From: Gamsiella multidivaricata
Lineage: Eukaryota > Mortierellomycota > Mortierellomycetes > Mortierellales > Mortierellaceae
Length of the DNA stretch: 64,000 nt
Reading direction: 5' to 3'
Assembly (NCBI RefSeq): GCF_025024155.1
Contig: NW_026251711.1
Span: forward strand, 124,001-188,000
Shown: piece after piece, positions 55,459-64,000 of the stretch
How the letters are laid out: every line of letters starts with the position of its first letter
Numbering within the stretch: position 1 is the first letter of the stretch
Program-made: the position numbers and the translations under genes
Notes under the pieces: generated by a model
The model's input: only the letters and a program-made list of their open reading frames with translations
Database searches by the model: none
What the model was told of the DNA's origin: nothing

Positions 55459-57132
55459 ATGGACCTCCCGGATATTCGACACCATTTGGCCCAATTCCTC
55501 GACAAGTCTCAGCTCGCTTCCGCTGCTAGCGTCTGCAAGAGCTGGAACGCCTCGTTCGCACCTTTCTTATTCTCAAAGATCGAATTGTCTGAAGATGAGT
55601 GGGCGCCCGACTACTCGGCTCTGGAGACTCACGGGAAATATGTTCGAACACTTTTCATATCAGAAAGTCAAAGGATTTATCCCTACGAGCTGTGTGGGAA
55701 CCTTCACACTCTGCGCGCTGAATTTCGGATCTTCGGTTCGGACGATTACGATGATCTGGCGATTATTATCCGCAAAAACCCAGGTCTTACCAACGTGACA
55801 GTGCGCTTGAATAGCGGCGAACCATCATACGGCTTCATGTCGGCGGTGCACTCTTGTCAGAAGCTGAGGGTGCTCAATCTCATGTTTATCAAGCTACCCG
55901 ATAAACGTAGCATGAGCCTCTTGCTGGACACAGCCGTTCGTCTGGAGCAATTGATCATTTACGGAGGCGACACTACCGACCCTCACTCACTGGACAGGTG
56001 GCCCGAATTCCCTGAGATGCAAGTATTAGACCTCAACCTCGATGAAAGCCTATCACAGAATCACCAACTCGAGATCATCCAAAGGTGTCCCTGATTACGA
56101 TCGCTGAGATGGTTCCTGGACAATAACGAGCACACACCAACAGCAGCCATTTGCGAGCTTTTCTCGAAATCTTGCCCTTTGCTTGACGCGTTACGCCTGC
56201 GAAAAGATTCGCTGCCGGACACGGACATCGCCATGATCTTGAATAGTTGCCCCCGGTTGACCGCGTTCTCTTTTGAGGACTCCCTATTCAGCCATGAGGC
56301 CTTCCAATCTCTCGCTCGCCATTTTCCGCAGTTGACTTCTGTTAACCTCCAATGGTGCCTTCAAGTGACTAGCGCGATCTCTCATAAGATCTTGACCTCT
56401 TGTCCAGAATTGATTGAGTTTCGCGCGGACTTTCTGGACGCCCGAGACATCCTGGGTCTTCGTGCTGAGGACGACGACACTGCTGTCGAGGAACGAAAGT
56501 GTAATTCTAAGGACTGGATTTACCTGAAGCTGCGGATTTTGGACATCTATATTTGCGGACTGCAAGGCAAACCGATCGAGTGGCATCGGCAGGTGTTCAG
56601 GCAGCTTTCACGGTTGAAGGAACTAAGAACCTTGGAGATTTTTCCGCGAAACTTCAACCGGGGGAATTCCCAGGATGGAATCGACTTGAGGATTGAGGCT
56701 GGATTAGATATGCTCTCTAGCTTGAAGTACCTGGAAGTATTGTGCTTCGCTGGGATACGGCAGCAGATGGACGAGATGGACGTTCGGTGGATGGTGGAAG
56801 CGTGGCCGCGCTTGCGCCGAATCGAAGGGTCTTTACACCACTTGCCTGAGCGGAGAAATAAACTAAAGATGATCCTGTGGACCCTGAGAGGGGGTTCAAT
56901 TGAGGTCTATGATGGCGACAGTGAGGAGGAGGAGGAAGAGGAAGAGGAGGATGAGGAGGAGGATTGGAGTGAGGGGGATGATGAATATGAAGTTTGGACT
57001 GCGGAGCTTGATGAGTTCGAGGATGAGGAGGGCGATATGGATGAAGACGATAACGACGACAACGAAAATGTGGAAGGTGACGAAGAGGAAGAAGAAGGAG
57101 ATGAGGAGGATGAGAAAGATGACAGGGGCTGA
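55459..57132 (+). pseudogene. F-box/LRR-like protein gene with one in-frame TGA
   Basis: A 558-codon frame without introns has a single stop at 56092-56094. The first 25 or so residues are the F-box (LPDIRHHLAQFLDKSQLAS, then CKSWNASFAPFLF). About fifteen leucine-rich-like segments follow, such as LRVLNLMFIKLP, MQVLDLNLDES, LTSVNLQWCLQVTS and LRILDIYICGLQ, up to VRWMVEAWPRLRRIEGSL. The last ~70 residues are almost only Glu and Asp. F-box proteins are substrate receptors of SCF ubiquitin ligases. At the stop the context C-P-[stop]-L-R-S-L-R-W expects Arg, so CGA has become TGA, a single C-to-T change. The rest is intact, hence a very young pseudogene, a polymorphic null allele, or a sequencing error. 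Without the stop it would be 557 residues, a normal size for the family. Confidence 0.8.
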
Positions 57133-57690
57133 TATGGAGGCCCTCATTTGTACCCTGATTCGCTTTCTAAGGTGCCCAGAAACCGAACATTAGGACGTTG
57201 CACAGCAATAAATCGTTCCGGGATCACAACATGCATGAAGCGCCATCGCGAGGATATCTGTGGTTTCAACACGGATGTATATGCCGCCTTGTAAAACTCA
57301 CAAGGAGGACGTTCCCAATGACTCAATTGCAATACGTCCAAGGCTTTAACGCTGTTTGTATGTCTAGCATGTGCGTCTCAAGTGTAATACCTAGTATCGT
57401 TTGGTGTTGCCGATAAAAAAAATGCGTTCAGCGCTCAATGACTGAGACAAATAAGCTCGGAAACCCAGGGGGTGATTTCTCCCCTTGCCATAAACGCGTT
57501 CCACGATAGTAATGGACGTGCTAGCTTGAACAGGGAGAACTGAGCTTTAAAACTATGTAGCCCAGTTTAGTCATGGCACGGCAGCGATGAATACACAGGT
57601 TATAAAAGTATCCAGGGACGCAAAAAAAAAACAATCGTCTCTCCCTCATTCCTCTAGGATTCCGCCTCTCATCGTCCTTTACTCCTCATC
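57133..57690. other. Spacer between the F-box/LRR-like gene and its decayed copy
   Basis: No gene is recognised. It contains short A-runs (57412-57421, 57622-57631). Confidence 0.35.
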
Positions 57691-57699
57691 CCTCGGCCA

Positions 57700-58400
57700 A
57701 TTCCCACCTACTAGCGATCAAACAATACGAGCCTTCAAAAGATTCAAGACCACTCAACCAAAGTTCCTCGACTAATCTCAGCTCGCTTCTGCGGTTGCAG
57801 TCTACAAAAGCTGGAACGGCACTTTTATACCCCATTCATCATTTGAATCTTTAATGGACCCATAGCACCAGAAGGAAGCACAACAAAGGAGACTATACTC
57901 GACATCTTCACCTGTACGATAAACCATTGAACATTTCTCTGGGAGATTTGACACCTCTAGAATATGTCGATTTTCCATCAGACGATTCTGGCACTTGCTC
58001 GCTACCTTTGGACCCTGGCACTGCTTCATACCGAGATCTGCAAGGGTGCGATTGGTGCGATGGATCACCGGATCCTGATGTCTTGCCTAAAACTAGAGGA
58101 TTCCATCACAGATATACTGGGCGCTCAAGATATCGCTGGTGCAGAGGCGAGCGACAGTGGTGATGCTAGACTCATAAGATTGGGCGTGACAGAACCTATG
58201 GCATTTGGATCTGTATGTCTGTAGACTGGGAAGAACAACCTGAAATTGATTCTGAGGCAACTTGTCAGGATAAAAAAACTGGATCACCTGTCTGTGGATC
58301 CCACGCGATGGGCTCAGTATGCGATTCAATCGGCTCTGGTAGATTACGACAGGAGATAGATGAGGATGACGTTTAGTGGATGATGGGGGAGTGGCTAACA
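57700..58400 (+). pseudogene. Decayed partial copy of the adjacent F-box/LRR-like gene
   Basis: The DNA at 57745-57820 (TTCCTCGACTAATCTCAGCTCGCTTCTGCGG...) aligns base by base with the F-box start of the gene at 55459, with AAG changed to TAA. Further parts follow at shortened distance: SCLKLEDSITDILGAQDIAG corresponds to the segment SCPELIEFRADFLDARDILG, and HLDLYVCRL to ILDIYICGL. Several stops and a large internal deletion (most repeats are missing) make it non-functional. It is in the same orientation as its intact relative, 2.2 kb downstream, so it is a tandem duplicate. Confidence 0.75.
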
Positions 58401-61400
58401 GGAGGAGCAGAGAAGGAAAGCTGTAGGCGATAACAGATCAGACCGGAACTGATAGACCAGAGCTGGGTAGTATCTATCTTGCAAACATCTCTAAATTGTA
58501 CTGTAGAACAAACCCCGATATGAGAGCGATAGTTGTAATGATAGAATAAGCGAAAGAAGGGGGAGGGGACAACAAACATTTCTCTCGCACTGCAATCGAT
58601 GGCTGATTCTTGTCGGCACTACGCGCACAGAACAAATGTGCGTGCGCATAAAGGAAAAAAAATCCACATGGCGAGTGAAGGGTCAGTAGACAATCATTTA
58701 CCTTGCCCTGACACACTATACCCATATGCTAGTATAGCAGCGGCCTCATGCAACGATCTTTTGTAGTGCAATAGAGAAAAAGAGTCCGTCTTAAGAAAGT
58801 GACAAGGTACCGTATGCATGACAATAGGGTTTATTCTTTCTGAGTATCAGAGGGTGTCTTTTTGGCTTTCATTTCTCGGCGCACGATGACTTTAACATGG
58901 CCATGCGCGTGTCAAACCATGGAACATTGGGCACATGTCGATGGTGGGATATGAATACATAGTGCACAGGCCGCAGCTGAATTTTCAAACAGGCACTTTC
59001 ATGTGTGGATACTCTCAATGCCTATCCATCATTTCATCGCTGTACAGAGTGAGTGTTGGGCTGCACTCCAAGAGACATATAAAGCCTAATGATGACACGA
59101 ACCCTTATCGATGTTATTCCTCCTCATACTTTCTACCCTCCAAACAGGTAAAAAGAAGGACGAATGCATTTAATGTCTGCATCATTATAAACGACCAGCA
59201 TGATGAGTGCTTTCTGCTCATTCTTTTATCTATTGTGGTTGCCGTATTATGTCCTTTGTTAGCCAGCTTCTTTCTTTCTCACTCTCTCTTTCCCTCTCTC
59301 GAATTGTACGTTCCTCCTCTTAAAAGTAAGTCGAGGGGATATATAAGAATTAAGGCACATGTCGAAAATCAATCCTCCTCGCTGTTATTTGTCCGTCGAA
59401 GCATTTCATTTCCCCAATTTGTTCATCCCCCACACCATACACTGGCTTGCATGCGCGCGTTCATGTACATCCAACCACATATAGCACATTTTCTTTGACA
59501 TCCTTGTCGTCTTCCTGGTCTCAGAAAGGCGAGAGCCGAGTTGCCATATGGCTTTACAAGCTCGCCTTGGCCTTTTTTTCACCATGTACTTTTTGGGGAA
59601 TATTAAATGTCTTTCATGTTGGCGTACATCCATCCACCCATTGAGGGAGAACGATGGCCCAGCGAGAATCGGAAAAACAAAACTCTCAAAGTACGAGGAT
59701 GCCGTGATGTCCCAAAAAAGAAAAAAAAAAAAAATATGGGGAGGTGGGGGGTTTGTTAATTTTACGCCGAGTGGGCCATGGATATACATGTACAGTGCTG
59801 CAGTACGCATTGGTCATGTTAAAGCCGACATATCCATGTATTGGCGCCCGATCAGTTGCAGAAATGTGAAGAATCATGGGAAAGAGGACAATGGACCAGT
59901 CTAGCCGCCCGTATTTTGCATTTGCGTAGATTATTGGACCTGTGCACTGGACATCGGATCGGAATGAGATGGTCCAAATAGATAAATAGATGGGTCATGG
60001 GTCATGAGAGTTTTGACTTTTGAATACGTGTGCGATGAGAGTGAGCATGGGCCTTGTGCTACGCACATGCTGCAAACAACGGTAATATGACAACCACAAA
60101 AGATGTGTATGACGCCTCTGCTGCAAGTTGGGTCGGAGATGAACACGAATGTATGCAAGCTAGGCTAAGCATAGGCTTGCTTCGAAACGCCCATGCAGGT
60201 CCATTTCCCCCTATTCCCCCTTTCCCCTTCCCCCTCCCCCTGTTTGCAACCTTACCCCTGGATTTTTTTAACAGCTTCTTGTTGCATTTCGCCCAAAACG
60301 ATGCTTTTTTGTTTGAGGACAACTCTGGGAGCAGCGGCAGAGCGAACAGACATTGTGGGAGCAAACGTTTCGAAGCTACTCTCATTCTTATTTTATTTTG
60401 AGTGTTGCCACCTCCTTGGGTCGTGGCAATGGACGGGATTGCACTTAGAACAAGTGCTCCCTCTTCGTGTGAAAAGTCATCCCCCACAAATAGCACCTCT
60501 GTCCTTGGTGTGCTCACATTCTTGGTACGCTTACCCATTCCCTGGATTTATATACAACAGGCCCTAACAGTGCTGGGGGAGAAGATACAGCACAGAGGGG
60601 GGCTAGTATATAGGCAAGAAAAGGGTCAGATGAGGCAAACTCGGGGATTACACTTGTATAGCAAATCAAACATTATGTGCTCTTCTTTGATTGTCGGAAT
60701 GGATAACCAACAAGAGGCGATGCACATGTCGCTGAGGAAACGCGAACAGAGGTGTTCGCGATATCCGAGACGGGGTGGTATAAAAAGGAGGGTAAGGCAA
60801 GGGAATGTAAAAGAAACTCTGCCCTTGGTTTCGCATGTTGGAGGACCTCCATCTTCCTACACTTTAGTCCCTTTTGTTCCCTTCCCCTCCACACCAAGAG
60901 TATTTCATCATCCTCATTGATTCCTTTCACCCTCGCATGCACAAAGCTCCTCTAGGACTTCAGCCCTTCTTTCCCGGCAAATTATCTGTATCACCGCCCC
61001 GTATAGTTTGTCCAGATCGAACTCACTTGTTCCATTTAGCTACACTCCATCAGATCTAGCCTGCTTGCCGAGATCCTCGATTCCTCACTCTAGTTTCGTA
61101 TCGTGCACGCGCGTCTTTTGGTGTGGCTCGGTGGGTTTCTGATTCATTAAGGCCCTTTGTATGCCAGTGTGCGCCTGACAATCAGTGCATAGTGGCTGTT
61201 TGTAAACGAAACCGTGTTTCGTCGCATAGTGGGCCCGAGGCTGAACCCCCTCCCCTTTTTCGTACACATAGATATCTCACTTCGTTGTTTCCATCTTGGG
61301 CGACCAATCTCTTTGGGTGAAAATTCTGATTGCCATTTATTGCCCGTTCCGTAAGAGGACGTCCAGGTATGTTTGTTTGCCACGTTCTTTAATGGTTCTA

Positions 61401-64000
61401 TTCCTCGTCTTTTCTTTGCAGCAGGCACAGGTTTATTAGACCGCCGTCTCTGCAACCTTTTGTTGTTTACATACGAGACAAGAACAATTAGAAGAAGAAG
61501 AAAAAAAAGAGTGAGGACGAGAGCATTCGCCATCCTAGTGCCAAAAAAAAACAAAGAAGAAAGTAAAGAGAGGAGTGAGCCCCGTCATATACTTCATACT
61601 CTCATTCCCACTTTCCATATCCTCATGCTCATTATTATCAAGGTTATTAATATCATACAAGCCCGCGCTTACTTTGCTATCTAGATCCCATTCACTCTAA
61701 TTCATATTATCGTCAGAGATACACCCGGCCGCTTCTCTCGCTGTCGTGCGACATTACGGTGTCCTACCGATTATTACTCCATACTGAAGTAATATCCGTT
61801 GACAGTTGACACTCAGACTTGGCTTGCCGTGTCGGTCACCGCGCTGAATTGTTGTAACAAGCAGTTGTTATTTTCATTTCTCTCCTTTTTTTTGGTACTC
61901 CTCGCTGCAAGATTATAAACAATTTGGTTGAAGAGGTGCCGCTCAGCGACGAACTTTCTCCGCCCCTGCAGGTGAATTAACTGCTGGCAACTGTCATACC
62001 CCCTCAGGTCGCCTGTCCGGGTTCGCACTCCATCTGTCCCCCCCGCTCTTTTTCCTTTTATCTCTCACTTCCCTGTAACGACCCTCTTTTCCTCTCTTCA
62101 CACCTTTATTATTTTCTTAACGACTCTCCCTCACACCTTCCCCCCCGCACCGTTAACGATTACGACCTTCCCTCACACTTCATTAACGACCCCATACATC
62201 CTTGGACAGGAAACAGCAACCACAGCCTAACACATACTCATTCACTCACTCATTCGCTCCATTAACGACCCATTGCAACGAAACGAACAACAACTCGCCA
62301 TTACCAATCGATCAAAAGAAAAGTTAACGAAAACACAGCAGCCTTTTATACATTTCCCCCCCGCCTCTGCACGTCCATTCCCAACGCCCATCTTGCAGCC
62401 ACTTGTTTGTCATCACCCTAAACTCCCGTCTTCCCGCAGAACGTCGACCCGCCCATTCTCCATCCAAAGCACCTCCGCGGCCCGACCATAAAAAGGAAAA
62501 GATACCGTGCATCCCTCTCTGCTGTCACGGACCAACAGTAAGTTTATTACGGTATCCCATACCGTCGTCCTTTGTCTTCTTCCCACCTTTCCCATTTTGA
62601 CCCCAACATCCCCCCTCTCTGACCAGACCAATGCATGCATCCACAAATCATCCCGACCACCCATTACCAGATGGTCCTTATGCCAACAGTGCCGACAATG
62701 CACCTGCCCTGGACCAATTGCTCGTCCATTCCTCCTTCCTCCTGCCTCTTGTCAGCAACACTTACCATCATCACACATGCCGCGCGCAGCTTTTTTTTTT
62801 TTTCTTGAAACGATACCCTGTTCCCGTAAGGCCTTCTCCAATGGGCTTCTTCCCTATTTTTTCGATGCCAGCATTCCATGCTGTCTTGTGAGAACCCTAT
62901 CTCGCTCCGCCAGCATCCAATGCAATGGCATGCCCACAACCCTGAAGCCCTTCCTTCAATCCTTCGTTTCAAGGACCTTAATTTTTTGCGCACCTTTTTT
63001 TTTTTTTTTCCTGCCCCGCTTTCGCTTCCCGCGGATGATGGGTCTCCCTAACTTTACACATCCGACCATGCCCACGCCACTTACTCGGCCATCTCCTCGC
63101 GATGTATCATCTGTTCTCTTCGAGGAGACCTTGATGAGGACATCCATTGCGTGTCTGTTGTTTTTTTCTCATTGTCGTAACATCTCACAGCCTTCATTGA
63201 ATGGGTCACGCCTTTTTTTTTTTTTTTTTTGTATTGTTGTGGTGGTTACCCATCTGGGCTGCATGTATGCTTTCCTGATTTATCCAACACCAATACTCCT
63301 TCTGTTTGTACGCACTTTCGCTTCGTCCTTTGGCTACAGCACATTGTTTCCGAGGGTAGTGAAAGAAAAAAGAGGACGGGACTTGGCATCGGCATCTTTC
63401 ATGGCGGCATACATTGCCATTGTAATCGAAGCACGATAAGGCGCAAAGGAAGGGAAGCGCTGGCACCACGTGGAGTGTCAGGGGATTATCTGGTGTAGAA
63501 GTCTCTGGAGAGATACCCGAGACCCGCTGCCCCATCACCTATCGAACCCATATTCCTATGGGTCATGATTTGCATATGACCCTTGTTCCTCGTTCCTTGT
63601 CCAGACTCGTATTTTCCTCGAGTGAGAACTTTCTTCCCTTTTCCCGTAATCGGACTGAGTGAGAGTGTGCATATTTTATGGCAATGGTACCATGCACATT
63701 GTAGGGGAAAGCGGCGAGTGGGGGGAGGGACGAGGACCCATTCGACCATTGCTCCATCACCCACAACCGATCTCCAATCTCTTTTCTTTTCTTTTCTTCT
63801 CTTCTTCTTCATCCCTCTCCCTCATTACCTTCCTGTTCAGTTCTGATCACCTTCCTACCTGTATATGTATAATATTCTAATCCCTAATCTCTAATACTTA
63901 ATATACTTCTCTCACTCTCTTACTCTCACTCCCACCCGATCGCTTTACATCCACGCCCTATTCCTTCTATCTCTATACCTTCCTCCTCCTATCCCTTCTA
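58401..64000. other. Long gene-free stretch to the window end
   Basis: I see no gene in 5.6 kb. Minus-strand frames of 100-160 codons (59810-59406, 60538-60059, 61554-61147) and plus-strand ones (58935-59498, 60402-60920, 62507-63439) have skewed, simple compositions and no family motifs. From about 61.7 kb to the end the plus strand is strongly pyrimidine-rich with T-runs (62791-62802, 62995-63010, 63213-63230). This resembles the long leaders and promoters seen before other genes here, so the region may be the upstream part of a large gene beyond 64000. Confidence 0.4.

Noticed and set aside
60059..61554. Minus-strand frames of 159 and 135 codons (the second with a hydrophobic start MANALVLTLFFLLLLIVLV)
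   Set aside because: They mirror T-rich and pyrimidine-rich DNA, lack Kozak-like context, introns or family motifs, and look like chance.
62507..63439. 310-codon plus-strand frame
   Set aside because: Composition is dictated by T- and C-runs (poly-Phe, Pro, Ser); no domain is visible.

Overview
The window is fungal nuclear DNA. Genes are split by many short GT-AG introns (about 75-150 bp), start codons are often preceded by pyrimidine-rich leaders, and gene density is moderate. The gene content (a CotH-family GPI protein, a large NACHT/pentapeptide/WD40 protein, many F-box/leucine-rich-repeat-like genes and relics, DMC1 present) points to an early-diverging fungus, most likely Mortierellomycota (Mortierella and relatives). 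That placement is inference from family knowledge; no marker was compared computationally.

Layout: 0-0.6 kb, 3' end of a GST-fold gene. 1.2-3.2 kb (-), meiotic recombinase DMC1. 3.45-5.5 kb (+), COQ6, divergent from DMC1. 5.8-7.3 kb (-), Mep/Amt ammonium transporter. 7.3-15.4 kb, gene-poor DNA with two decayed F-box/LRR-like genes, a minisatellite and a 28S rRNA fragment. 15.5-21.3 kb (+), a 1852-residue NACHT-WD40 protein of NLR type, followed by a second 28S fragment in the same orientation. 23.4-25.4 kb (-), CotH protein. 28.8-29.3 kb (+), small secreted protein candidate. 29.6-31.2 kb (-), NAD(P)HX epimerase. 31.8-33.2 kb (+), fibrillarin. 33.4-38.7 kb (-), AZUL-HECT ubiquitin ligase. 39.6-40.4 kb, F-box relic. 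41.1-42.0 kb (+), an unnamed protein with an internal duplication. 42.2-45.0 kb (-), a membrane-anchored ubiquitin protease. 45.3-46.7 kb, a MULE-like transposase relic. 47.9-48.5 kb (-), a third 28S fragment. 48.6-49.1 kb, an F-box fragment. 49.6-52.1 kb (+), an AIG1/GIMA-like GTPase. 54.1-55.1 kb (+), paralogue of the 41.1 kb gene. 55.5-57.1 kb (+), an F-box/LRR-like gene with one nonsense codon and, at 57.7-58.4 kb, its decayed copy. 58.4-64 kb has no recognisable gene.

Two compartments alternate. Housekeeping blocks (DMC1/COQ6/AMT; NAXE/fibrillarin/HECT; USP) hold well-conserved genes packed head-to-head or tail-to-tail with 180-570 bp between them. Accessory blocks (8-23 kb, 39-41 kb, 45-64 kb) hold the NLR-type gene, the GTPase, F-box genes and relics, rRNA fragments and transposon debris. 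Exon-intron models given here were built by hand. For every multi-exon gene the summed exons keep one open frame from ATG to stop, which is the main support for the splice sites chosen.

The most notable items are the NLR-type gene with twelve phase-locked, near-identical 126-bp WD40 repeats lying between two direct 28S fragments; a two-copy unnamed family built from an internal ~100-residue duplication; a GTPase whose ATG is split by an intron and whose upstream exons are all phase-symmetric; and a DMC1 gene with two GC-AG introns and a 16-nt exon.
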